Source: Luscinia megarhynchos
Lineage: Eukaryota; Chordata; Aves; Passeriformes; Turdidae
Direction of reading: 5' to 3'
Length of the DNA stretch: 64,000 bases
NCBI GenBank assembly: GCA_034336665.1
Contig: CM067576.1
Span: forward strand, 15,305,385 to 15,369,384
Shown: piece by piece, positions 54,286 through 64,000 of the stretch
Position numbering within the stretch: position 1 is the first letter of the stretch
How the letters are laid out: every line of letters starts with the position of its first letter
Made by a program: the position numbers and the translations under genes
Notes under the pieces: generated by a model
Seen by the model: only the letters and a program-made list of their open reading frames with translations
Told to the model about the DNA's origin: nothing
Database searches by the model: none

Positions 54286-56471
54286 AAGAGGGTAAATAGG
54301 TTTCTTGAAACTGAAACTTTTTAGTTTTTTGAATTGGGAATGATGGTAACAGCATTAATTGACTGAAACTTTACAAAAGACTGGACAATGAGACACTAAA
54401 AGCTTATGCTGTATGATTTTATAGCAATAGAGGGGAAATTGTCATGGATGTTCCCCTGCATGGCTTACCTGAAGTGGCTGCCTCCTACTTATGAGCTTTT
54501 GTGAGTTTAAGAACATAGATGACTTCTTTTTGTCCCCTCATTTCCAAGTCTGAGAAGTGGTGAGCTGCAGTTCAGCCATGTGCTGTCCATATATTTCTCA
54601 TCCTGTTGCACAGGGACAGGGTGACTGAGCATAATGCAATGTTCTGCAGCCCTGTCTGCTGTTTCTGACCTCGTCCCATAGAAAATCTCAAAATCCCAGT
54701 GAGAAATCAAATGGGAGCTTACTGAGTCCTTTTGAAGGCAGTATTTCAGAAGGGGCTGACAAAGGAGAGCTCACTAAAGGCTGCAATAGCTCTAAATGTG
54801 CCAGCACTGGAAAAAGCAGAGTTGTAATCACTATGCTGAAGTGGAATAGTCTGGCCACTGCAGACAGCCATAACAGGACTGGGCCAGCTGGGAATCTGTG
54901 GCATAATATATAGAGACAGGAACGATGGGGGTGCTGAAAAACAAAGCACTTCTAATGTAAAAAAGCAAACTCAGAAACTGCCTGGTACAAGGGCAACCTC
55001 TAAAGACCTCAAAACCCAGAGAGCACTGAGGTACATAGATGGGGTGGAGGGCATAGGATCCAATCAAGAATGAGGATAAGGAAAAAAATCATCTATGTAG
55101 CTGGCAGCCAGCCAACCATATATCAAAACCAAGAATAACACCTTATTTGTAACAGACTAGTTAAAATATTAGTTCCCATGAGACACCTCTTTTCTCTATT
55201 CTCTCACCACAATGTGTCTTTCCTCCTAGCTAGGTGTCCCCAGGGTTTGAAGCTGTAGCTCAATGCATCTGCAGGTGAAGCCAGATCCCTGTCTATCTCA
55301 ATTTCCACAGAATAGATGGCAAATCCCAAACATAATGGTGTTGGAAAAGTCTCCATCACGTTGATCATTTTCTTTCAGGGTATGAATTGTGGTGCTGAAG
55401 CTTCACTAACCAGATGAAAGCAAGCCAGGTACTTTTGTAAAAGTGTATTGAAAAAATCCACACTTCACAGGTTCTTTCAATGATGTGAAAATATGAATCA
55501 AATAAGTGTGCAAAATATTCTAGAATTGCAGAAAATTGATTTTACGAAGCTCTTTCAGAAAGAGTTGGGACAGACACAATAAATATATTGCCAAAGAAGT
55601 GCAATATTTTTTGTAGATTTCCTGCCATACAGAAGATGACATAACACATCAAACTGCCAGCAAGTTTGAATATTCTTATTAAAAATTGTCTGAATTATAG
55701 AAAATTGTCATTTTACAAAAGGAGGTATCTTTGAGTTCTTTATTCTTTTCTGTTAGGTGATCTCCTAACACTGATGGCACATTTAGTGCCATCCTTTATG
55801 TTTTTAGTGATCTGAAATAAAAAGTTTTGTTTGTGTCTGCTACTTTTTCACTCCCAGCACTGAAGTTCACAGGTCAAGAAAGCCATTATCTTGGTGCTTT
55901 GATTATGCATGCAGTTATGTAATTCCCCCCAGAGAGCACTTGCTTAGTTCTGTGTGGTTTATGAGGACATCTCTACATTTCCTGCAACACACTCAGTTGC
56001 CTGATGGCAGCAACCAGCCGTTCTCTTCATTGATGTGACACTGGTTTGACTACTGCCTTTCCAAGACAATCAGGAGGAGGGCTGATTTCCAAACTGAATA
56101 AAACTAAGTTTCTAAAAGCTACTTAAAATACTAAAATACTAAAATAATTTCATTAATTCATTTATGCAGCAATAAATTTGTTAAGAAGGAGTGCAGAGAG
56201 ACCCTCTCTTGAATGTCAAGAAGGTTTGCCTAATTGTGATTTGTGAAGCTTTAGAAAGAGTTTCCCAGGGTAAGTTGTGGAAGACATGGTTCTATTATGT
56301 GTAAAGCTACCTTAATTAATCTTGTCTGCTTTTTTTTTAGCAATATGCCTGAAATGATTGCTTTTTTCATTTATAAATTCTAAGGAATTTCAACGTACCT
56401 TGTATCTCAGATACAGAATGAGGTGCTCTGATAGGTAGTGTGTAACTCTGTCACCTGCAACTTATATGAAG

Positions 56472-56508
56472 ATATATATATATATATGTATGTATGTATG
56501 TATGTATA
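56472..56508 (+). repeat. Compound TA / TGTA microsatellite
   Basis: An (AT)n run of about 8 units passes into (GTAT)n of about 5 units, ending before AATGTGG. Simple sequence only. Confidence 0.9.
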
Positions 56509-57920
56509 ATGTGGTTAAAGATGTATGCAGTACAATATGTGTCTGGGTCACTTGCTCATCCACTGTTGAGTTATTAATTTAAGATTAAATCAGGTTGGGG
56601 TGTTAATTGCTCAGAACAAGAACAAAATGACAAAATTTTCCAGGTGTCCAGCCTTCAACCTAGAAAATATGAGCTGCATAATTTCACTTCAGTGTTTTCA
56701 CTGAGTGACCACTGTGTGTTTTTGGTAACCACCAATAAAATCCTTCAGCACCACAGTTTAAAAGATTACAAGGTAAGGACATGGCTCTAAGTTAGTATAT
56801 GTTGAATATAACTTTGATTTCAGTCAAATATTCATTTGCACACTGGCAGAGTAGTTTCCTTTTCTTTCAGGACTCAAACATGCACATATTTTTGAATATG
56901 ATTAAGGGCTCTCTTTTGTAAATAAAGTTGCATACTCTGTATTTCCTCTGTATTTAAATTAGGTGGATTCAGTTCACATGTTTAGTTCAGTGGAACCTTG
57001 AAGCCGCACAAGGCCAGTCCTTTTTACTTTTGGTTTGCTTTTGCACATTTAGTGCCTTGTCATTGCACAGCAGCTGCCAGTTCTCAGACTCACACTGTTG
57101 GTGTGAGATTTTGAAGTGCTCAGATCCAGCATAACAGCACCTACTCTTGCATGGCTGAAGCCTGAGTGTCTGGCAGGCTGGATCACACCTGCAATTGTGA
57201 ATGTGTGAACAAATCAGGAGACAATTTTTCAATTATAATAGAATTAGTATTGGGAGATTTAATTCCTTTATCTCCTCAACCCATAAAGCATCCATTATTT
57301 TAGTGCAGGCTGGCATTTTCCTTTCAAATAAGATTTCTTTGAAGACTGAAAAACTGTTGTCTATGTGTAAATGTGATTAAGCTGATGCTACAATTCTTTG
57401 TTATCTGAGCAATTAAGATGTAACACCTGAACCAGTCCCACTATAAGTAAGAATGAACAGGAAAAGTATTGTAAGAAAGTCAGGCATTTTTCTTAAAATA
57501 GATTTGGTGACACTTTATAATTTGAAAAATAGGATACAGGATTCATGATGGAAAACCTGATGTTCACCACTGTTGAATTTGCTTTATCTCTGTCAATTTG
57601 CTGTTATAAGACACAGAAAAAAGATTTTAGATTTTTTTTTGTCCCCAGAGATAGAAATAGATTTTCTTGTATTGAAGAATTTGTTGTGTCTTTTATTCTG
57701 TGCATTCTCTGCAGAAGTTCTGAGATCGAAGAACATGCAATGCACGGAGCAGGAGAATTGTCTTTGTGTTAAACCCCTGCTAGCAAAACATGAAGAGAGT
57801 TTTCTATAATGGAATTAGATTCCAGCACTTGTCATGGATTTTTCTTTCAGCCTGAATCAAGTCAAAAAGATGCCCAGAGAACCATCATCATAACAAAGAG
57901 AAATGGAAGTTGTATATCCA

Positions 57921-57960
57921 ACTCCAGCTTCGAAATTTTTACTCCAGCTTCGAAATTTTT
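57921..57960 (+). repeat. Perfect 20-bp tandem duplication
   Basis: The unit ACTCCAGCTTCGAAATTTTT occurs twice with no gap or mismatch (57921-57940 and 57941-57960). Its identity suggests a recent slip or duplication event. Confidence 0.97.
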
Positions 57961-58337
57961 ATTCTTTATACTAGATTGGCCCATTCCTAATTCCACCTGC
58001 CATTTGCAGAATCTCTCACAGATTCCTGATGGGAACATTTCTGTAATTTATTGGTTAGGTTTTTTTAAGGTTTGTTTGGCTTTTGCTTAATATTGTGCTT
58101 ATTTTCAAGACTGAAGTGGTTTGGGGCCATTAAAGACCTTGGAGATCCCAGAGACAAATAGTGCTTCTAACATGTGAAAAAACTGTAGCTAGCTATAATA
58201 GTATGAAAATGTATGTCACAGGCTCTTCTAAAGAAAAAATAGCACCTTGGTTAAGCAGCTGATTAATTCAGGGAAGGAGGTTAGAGGAGTGAAATTATGA
58301 ATGTTCCTTTGACACAGAATGGGGTTGTTCATTAAGG

Positions 58338-58582
58338 AAAGGATACATTCTAATTTCTTACTATTTTTAATTTATTTTATGGCTTTTCGGGCTGAGTAAT
58401 CTTTATTTTTTCTTTCTGGTGGTTCTGAGCTGGTTCCCACAAGGGGAAGTCTTCCACAAGGAGGTAACAATGCTGCCTCTGGCTGTGGTGCTGCTTGCCA
58501 CCATGATTAAGGATGCTATTGAAGACTACAGAAAATATCAGTATGATAAGACAATAAAATTCACTAAAACCAGGACAACTAA
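58338..58582 (+). pseudogene. Decayed duplicate of an ATP10 first coding exon (ATP10B/D-like relic)
   Basis: Seen: reading + from 58392 gives LSNLYFFFLVVLSWFP, then EVFHKEVTMLPLAVV, then MIKDAIEDYRKYQYDKTI, matching TM1, the loop, TM2 and the IKD..ED motif of class-5 P4-ATPases. Upstream, in a frame shifted by one base, codons from 58339 read K-D-T-F-stop-F-L and then NLFYGFSG, which aligns with the family's KYT.F.FLP.NLFEQFHR. The TAA at 58351-58353, the apparent 1-nt loss near 58387-58391 and an extra codon mark it as broken. The aligned part ends at 58582 before GTAAAC, a donor in phase 2, the same phase as the intact exon 1.56 kb downstream. EVFHKEVTMLPLAVV resembles ATP10B/ATP10D rather than ATP10A, so it does not look like a recent copy of its neighbour. 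Assignment to B versus D is from memory of family sequences and is unsettled. Confidence 0.8.
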
Positions 58583-60145
58583 GTAAACTAAATCTATTAT
58601 TTGCTTCCTTGCTTCTGTTGTGGTAGAAACTGCTCATCTGATTTTACAATAACCGCTTCACTGACCTTTCAGAATACTGTAAGTTTGGAAAAAGCATTGC
58701 AACATATTTTTTCTACCTTTAAAGATACCTTATTTACCTCACTTAAGTCATCTCAATATCATTGAGGCTTTGTTTCACACCACAACAGTGTGTGCTGATA
58801 TATACAGGTTTTCATTCCAAGTTTTCAGAGCAGCTTGCCAACACACACAGCAAACCCTCCTGATAGCAGAAGGATCTGGAGGATAAATGAAACTTACTCA
58901 AGTCTGGAACAGAAAACTGGGGCTGTACAGAAGATTGGAACAAAGTCTTTCAGATGTTTCACACTAAAACCAGTAATACAGAAATTAATGATCAACTACA
59001 TTCAAGGTGAATCATAAAGTTCTAGGACTTCCAGTAAGCAGAGAGATCAATACAACTCGGCTTGGCTTTGGAGCTGGTGCAACACCTGCAGGAAGCTGTT
59101 TGCTCAATTCTGACTCAGAAGGAAGAAATATTTTCACTGCAATTCTTATTGCAACATTTCAATTTCATCAGAGTTTCTTGTCCAAGTGCTAACTTGAGAC
59201 TGCTTACCTTGTCACTACATTATGAAGCAAATAAGAGCTTTCATTTAAAATAATTCATTTAAATCTTTGTGTGCTTTCCTTTTTTCACCTGACCTTAAGC
59301 CCAGACCACAGAGGAAAAAATTGCTATGGTTTACATACATGTCATTAGCTGTTCTGGATATTAGCCCTCATCTGTGCTGACATACTTATGTGTCAGAGGA
59401 AGAAGGATCAAAGGGGAAGGATTATCTGGGTGGGAGAAGAAGGTTTGGGGTCTGTTGGGAGAAGGATCAGGCTGAGGGACAGTCCAGGTACATTGCACTT
59501 CACTTGCTTATGTCTATGTATGATTTCTCTGACTACAAAATCATAGGTTTACTTAGCTTGAGGAAATAGGGGTTAGTTGTTTGTTTAATAATAATCCATG
59601 GTATGGTCATGAAAACAAACAATAGATAGAGGAAATAAAAGAGAAATACTGTCTGCACTGAGGCTTGTAGCAATCTTTTGTTGACATCTGGGACGCAGAG
59701 CTCTGCCCATTACCTTTGAGCTTCCTGGCAACTCCCAGGGTTATAAAGTGATTCTGAAACTCCTGAAAGTGACCTGTGAAAACTGTGTGTGTATTCACAG
59801 CTTTGTCACTGCTCTATGTTAAAGCAGACACACTTGAGAGCAGAGAGTTACTTCCAAGGAGATGGCCTAAATAGGGCCTCCAGGCATCTGCTGGCAGGAA
59901 GAACAAAACATTCAGGATGCTTCTGGCATACGTGAGGTGCACTGCCCCAGCAGGCTGTAGGACCTGTGCAGCTGAGTCAGGATAATCCCTGTCCCTGGGC
60001 AGGTGGAAGTTGGAGTGGAAGAGGCAGCCCTGAGCTTCAGACACCTCAACTTTTCTCTCCACCATTTGGGAGTTCATTTGGACTATGGAACTCTTCTAAC
60101 CTCGTTGGTTTTCAACTTGAAGCTACTGTTTGAAAGAAAAACAAG
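58583..60145 (+). other. Spacer between the ATP10-like relic and the ATP10A-like exon; includes the unmapped 5' UTR
   Basis: No coding similarity recognised. The segment just before the start codon must hold the 5' leader or a splice acceptor, but I see no CpG island and no convincing TATA box at a fixed spacing; the sequence is AT-rich with a moderately GC-richer stretch at about 59880-60080. In-frame TGA at 60131-60133 limits the coding start. The promoter may lie in an upstream non-coding exon elsewhere in the window. Confidence 0.5.
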
Positions 60146-60648
60146 ATGTCAAGGAAAATTTTTCCAGGCTGCTTCTCTACAATGATATGGAAAAAACATT
60201 TTTTCAAGAAAACCTGCTGCCAATGCGGTGATCCAGACACAGAAATCCAAAATGAGGAGCTGGAGAAGAGAGGAAAAGTAAGGAAAAGAAAGAAGAAAAC
60301 TGAAAATAAACGAGTGATCATCTCCAATTTGCCCTTTGGAAGCAAGAAGTGGAAGGAAAATCCAAACAGATACTATGACTCCAATGAAATTAAGACCACA
60401 AAATATACCATCTTCACTTTCCTCCCTAAAAATATCTACGAGCAGTTTCACCGCTTTGCCAATATTTATTTTGTGTTCATTGCACTGCTGAATTTTGTGC
60501 CAGTGGTGAATGCTTTCCAACCAGAGGTGTCTGTGATCCCAATTTGTGTTATAATGGCCATTACAGCCATCAAAGATGCCTGGGAGGACTTTCGGCGCTA
60601 TAAATTAGACAAAGAAATCAATCATATGGGATGCTACATTTACAGCAG
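60146..60648 (+). CDS. ATP10A: First coding exon of an ATP10A-like class-5 P4-ATPase (phospholipid flippase), partial gene
   Basis: Seen: an open frame of 167 codons plus two bases, ending in AG followed by GTAAGC, so the exon closes in phase 2. Residues 1-75 are a basic cytosolic tail (lysine/arginine-rich at 41-56, CCQC at 24-27). The family core starts near residue 83 with KTTKYT, then FLPKN and [11 protein letters not shown] (99-109). TM1 is about 104-122 and contains [13 protein letters not shown]2 is about 128-144 and is followed by [18 protein letters not shown]. Known: P4-ATPases move phospholipids from the outer to the cytosolic leaflet, and class-5 members work with a CDC50 subunit at the plasma membrane or ER. 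The strings [17 protein letters not shown] and INHMGC fit ATP10A better than ATP10B or ATP10D. Start choice: in-frame TGA at 60131-60133 and A at -3 favour Met1; Met13 is an alternative. The catalytic DKTGT, actuator and other domains lie in exons outside the window. Confidence 0.88.
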
Positions 60649-62000
60649 GTAAGCTGTGTGTTTCTTTTATTACCAAAAACCCTGGCTCAAGATCTTTTAT
60701 CCATGGTGAGACTTTTGTTTAAAAATAATTAATAAGTAACTGCTGAAAAATCACAGTCACTAGGTGAAATATGGAAAAGTCATGCTCACTATATATCACC
60801 TGATATTTGTCCTCATACAGGGAAAGATTTTTTTTTTTGTTTTTAGGCATTTTTGTACTGGGAAATTGAGTTTCATTACATTGGTGTGTCTATCAGCCTC
60901 TTAGACATGCAATGCACTGAAAATAGGTGCTTAAAGAGCTACAAAAGCTGAATTTCTAAGATATTTTCAAGAGGGTTTAATTCTATTGAAATAAGGTAGC
61001 ACAGAACAAGATCTGTCATGGGACTTGTTTGCATTCTTAGATATCACGAAATTGCTTAAAAACATGGCCCTTTGAACTACATTTTATTTTATACTCTATA
61101 CTGTTTACTAGCTTTCAGTTATTTTTTCTTTCTTAGGCAGTATGCAAAATAAACTTGTAAAAACACAGTCTAGAAATGTAAGATAGTAATAAATGTCTCT
61201 GTTTAGTCACTTCTAAATGAATTAACTGCATATGTCTCTGCTAATTTCTTCGTAGTGTTTCATGACTTCTTGCTTTTAGGACATTCAAAAGATTGAAAAT
61301 TATGTTTTATTTTATCAAAACTGTTCTCTCAGCAAAGTAGCAAATTACTTCTCCCTGATAAAATATCACGTCTGGGAGTCAGAATTGCAAAACTTTCCAT
61401 CTCTGTGAATCTGCCTGTCATCCCTCTAATCAACACTGCTTTATAAAACTTGTGCTTTCATGAGTAAGATCTTGCAGAACTCTGGCTTTTATCACATGGG
61501 GCTTTCATTTCTGTTTGTTTCTCCTGCATGTGTTTGTCAGCTTTTTATTTTTATGTCCCTGCTGGTTAAACAGGAAAGCAACAGGTTTGCTTGTTTAGGG
61601 GCTAAACTTAGGCCCACATAAAGATAATGATTTTTAAAAGCAGTCATTTAAAAAAACTGCACTCCTCTCCTCGCCAATTAAAAAAATATTTTTAAAAAAA
61701 GCTGGCATTTTACAGTTTTCTAAATATTGCAGATGTAAGATCTCTTCCCTGGTGAAGAAAGTTGATAATTGTAGTTCTTTGGGTAGGGTGGCAAACTGCC
61801 TCTTCTGCCTGTCCTTGAAATTTCTGTCTGGTTGAATGTTCTAGCTTTTCCAGTGTTGCATTAGTTTACAAGGCAATGGATTATTTGTTAATACTTTTTA
61901 AAGCCACTATGGGACAGAATATGTGGGGCAGAAGGATTTTACTTATTTCCCCTTTACACACAGCAACCATGTCAGTTTAGATCTGAAAGCCTTTCTACCA

Positions 62001-62118
62001 TGGGAACATGAGAACTTGTTTTGTATACGGGAAAAATGTCCACCATGGAATTACAACATATATTCAGATCCAGATTCAAGATTGTTATGCAGAAACACGA
62101 GATGGGCCTGCCTTAAAA
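62001..62118 (+). pseudogene. Possible decayed ATP10-type second coding exon inside intron 1
   Basis: Seen: from 62001 the frame reads W-E-H-E-N-L-F-C-I-R-E-K-C-P-P and then IYSDPD (62058-62075). After a 7-nt step, the next frame from 62083 reads CYAETR, then DG (62101-62106) and LK (62113-62118). Known: the second coding exon of ATP10 proteins has, in order, W, F-I/V-R-L-x-C, P-A-D, a hydrophobic run, SSDPDG, C-H-x-ET, LDGE and NLK. The order matches, but with small deletions and one +1 frameshift. A good pyrimidine tract ending in CACACAG lies at about 61940-61963. The similarity is weak per residue; its position, strand and motif order are the main support. Chance resemblance remains possible. 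Confidence 0.42.
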
Positions 62119-63323
62119 TTGGCTATTTCATCCCATAAAAAAGATTTTGATCTATGAATCAGTCTTGCCTAGGATCTTGTCTTCCACCAGTTTTAGGGCC
62201 CAAAAGGGATGGTGTAAGGGAAAGGAGAATGAAAAGGGCTTCAGACTACAGCATTCATCCCTGTCTGGAAAAATTGTGGGTAATAACAGTTGCCATCAGA
62301 TCAGTCACTACAGCTTATTATATGATGAATAATTGCAATCAGGCTTCTCTGGTGCTTTGGGAAGCTGATATTTCTTGTTCTTCTTGCTAGCTGTGAAGTC
62401 ATGGAAGAGCATGATGTCTTCTAATTTTCTTCCATATGAATAATGAAAAGAGAGAATTGTTTTAACATAAGTGAAAGCCTTTTTGGGATACTGCAAATTT
62501 TGTTTATATTGTGGCAGCAAAAATTATTTCTAATAGAAAACTGATCTTCCATCCTAGATGAAATATTACCTACATTTTAAGAGGTAGTCTTGGAGTGTAT
62601 GTTGTCTATTTCAGATGTTAATAAGGACTCTGGCACCTGTTCCAAATAAATACAAAGGCAAACCAAACTTTTCCAGATACTGAGTGCACTTTCTTGAAGA
62701 CCAAGGGAAATGCAGCAACTTGCCTTCTTTCAACACAGAACAGGGGAAATTAAAATTAAATAGGCTGGCCTGTAAACATATTTATTCTAATTTTCTTTTC
62801 ACAGAGATCAGCTGAAATGGGAAATCTAGTCTGCTGGTCAAATAAAAGACAAGACACTTCCACTAGTGTATTTAAAGAATGTTTAATTGAAAAAATGAGA
62901 AACAATTAATATGCATTATAGTGTCCTAGGGGTATGCAATAACCTAGATGTTTGATTGAGGATCTTGTACTTTTGGAAAAAAAACTTTTGGAATCATACT
63001 CTGTAGACAAAATGCTGTGCTGTTGGGGCAAATCACACAGCACCAAAAGAAGAGTACAAAAAACTGAATTGCAGATGGTACAGACTTGTGTTTAACTGCC
63101 TGATTTCTCGTGGTGTTCCTTTAAAATATACTTTGTCTACTTTAAAATTTTCCAAGCATGGCAGACTTCCATTACTACAAAATGCCAAAGCGTTTTCTAT
63201 GATAGTGTACTTTATTATGCCTCTTTAATTGCATTTAAATTTCTCAAGTCATCTGATTTCATGGAAGCATAATTAACAGCTAATTACAATGTTCAAATAT
63301 GTCGGATTTTTATCAAATCATTT

Positions 63324-63654
63324 TGTTGCACCCAGATGTGGGTGAGGATCTGTGATGATGCAGAGTCCTCAGGCAGGTACAAAAGGCAAACCAATTTATT
63401 GCAAAAACCAGGCCTTTTTAAGCAGTTAGGCCTTTATCAGTTCCCATGTTTTAAAGTGTAACAAACACAATTCAACCAACCACCATGTACCACGATGTGA
63501 ACAGGCAATAGTTATATAACTTGTTTTTCTACCTCTAATTCAGCTGACTCACTTTCCCACAGTCCTTTTCTACTTAAATGAGTAGCAGGCCTGAGCCTTA
63601 ATTTTAAAAGGGTAACAAGGCCCTTATTTTATAAGATTTTACCTATATGCAACA
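63324..63654 (-). mobile_element. LTR-like element inside the ATP10A-like intron, minus orientation
   Basis: Plus orientation starts TGTTGCACCCAGATG and the last plausible terminus is TATATGCAACA. On the minus strand this gives a TATA-like TTAAAAAGG, then AATAAA, then a tail ending GGGTGCAACA, a U3-R-U5 order. The two ends are inverted repeats (TGTTGCA...TGCAACA). The flanking bases do not match, so either the target duplication has decayed or one boundary is misplaced. Confidence 0.6.
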
Positions 63655-64000
63655 CCCAGAGACCTTTTCAGTCAAGACTGGCACAGATTGCTCTTTTCAT
63701 CTTTCTTGTCAGCCAGTCCCTCCAAACCTACCATGATTATTTTTCTCTAAACTCTCTTCAGTTTGTCATTAACTTACTAACAGGGGCCAGCACTGAATGT
63801 GGTATGGAAACTTGAAAATGAATGTCAGTGCAATAGTTGCTAAAAGCTATTATTCAATTTTCTTGCAGTTCTATAATGTTCAAGGAACTAATTGATATGT
63901 AGTTATTATATAGCTTGGCTGTGATATACCCCAGGGGTTATATAAAGTTCTGTAAATACTCCATCGCATCCAGACAGCTTTTTGCATCAATTTCACAATC

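Larger units (their letters stand above)
54286..58337. other. No intact gene recognised; lead-in to the ATP10-like relic
   Basis: Includes the TA/TGTA tract (56472-56508) and the 20-bp duplication (57921-57960). I looked for further ATP10-type motifs (KTTKYT, DKTGT, IKD..ED) and saw none before the relic at 58338. Confidence 0.5.
60649..64000 (+). other. Intron 1 of the ATP10A-like gene (5' part, runs off the window)
   Basis: The donor GTAAGC follows the exon directly, and reading through would hit TAA at 60650-60652, as expected if this is intron. At least 3.3 kb long. It contains a possible decayed ATP10-type exon at 62001-62118 and an LTR-like element at 63324-63654. No intact second exon of the family (expected to carry a DPD..C..ET motif) is visible before 64000, so the true acceptor probably lies to the right. 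Confidence 0.75.

Noticed and set aside
53855..54355. 166-codon minus-strand frame with a repeated YSILF pattern
   Set aside because: It is the translation of the TAGAA microsatellite; a pentamer without stops stays open in every frame.
58377..58637. 86-codon minus-strand frame over the ATP10-like relic
   Set aside because: Shadow frame; the plus strand carries the P4-ATPase similarity and the splice donor.
62154..62390. Plus frame ending EADISCSSC, vaguely like the PADILLLSS motif of ATP10 exon 2
   Set aside because: Spacing and surrounding residues do not fit, and the better candidate for that exon is at 62001-62118.
1..64000. tRNA, rRNA, CRISPR arrays or bacterial-style operons
   Set aside because: No T-loop box with a fitting cloverleaf, no spaced identical repeats and no dense same-strand genes were seen.

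Overview
The window looks like AT-rich vertebrate nuclear DNA, most probably from a bird and plausibly a songbird. I infer this from one vertebrate coding exon with a consensus splice donor, from several solitary retroviral LTRs of avian ERVK and ERVL style with 6-bp and 5-bp target-site duplications (TSDs), and from the absence of any SINE I recognise. There is no bacterial-style gene organisation. Almost all long open frames are chance frames; many run antisense through LTRs or simple repeats.

The only clear intact protein-coding sequence is at the right end. The exon at 60146-60648 (+) encodes the first 167 residues plus two bases of the next codon of a class-5 P4-ATPase (phospholipid flippase) closest to ATP10A. 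It is followed by a GTAAGC donor and an intron that runs off the window. Around it are two decayed pieces of ATP10-type coding sequence on the same strand. A relic of the equivalent first exon, which looks more like ATP10B/ATP10D than ATP10A, lies at about 58338-58582. It carries a nonsense codon and a 1-nt frameshift but keeps a splice donor in the same phase. A weaker candidate relic of the following exon lies at about 62001-62118, inside the intron of the intact gene. Together they suggest that this locus once held a tandem ATP10 paralogue, now dead and interleaved with the living gene. This is the most unusual observation in the window.

The 58 kb to the left appear intergenic, or possibly 5' non-coding or intronic. 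They hold: a truncated minus-strand LTR (9550-10050) related to a complete plus-strand solo LTR (25566-26273, TSD CAATC); a short ERVK-like solo LTR (17920-18185, TSD ATAAAG); a probable ERVL-like LTR (about 22576-23058); two 1.3-kb solo LTRs of one family in inverted orientation (31764-33088, TSD GGCAG; 35008-36327, TSD AAGGC); an LTR-like segment at about 36350-36610; a minus-strand ERVK-like solo LTR (44733-45178, TSD CTAGAC); and an LTR-like element near the right edge (63324-63654).

There are three pentanucleotide arrays: ATGTG at 6147-6223, TTATG at 19986-20080 and a perfect 45-copy TAGAA at 54061-54285. Smaller repeats include CAA, a TA/TGTA compound tract, a TAGTCTAATACTAT minisatellite and two short tandem duplications. 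I found no tRNA, rRNA, CRISPR array or second intact gene. If ATP10A is right, vertebrate synteny predicts a GABA-A receptor subunit cluster beyond the left edge and UBE3A beyond the right edge; neither is visible here.
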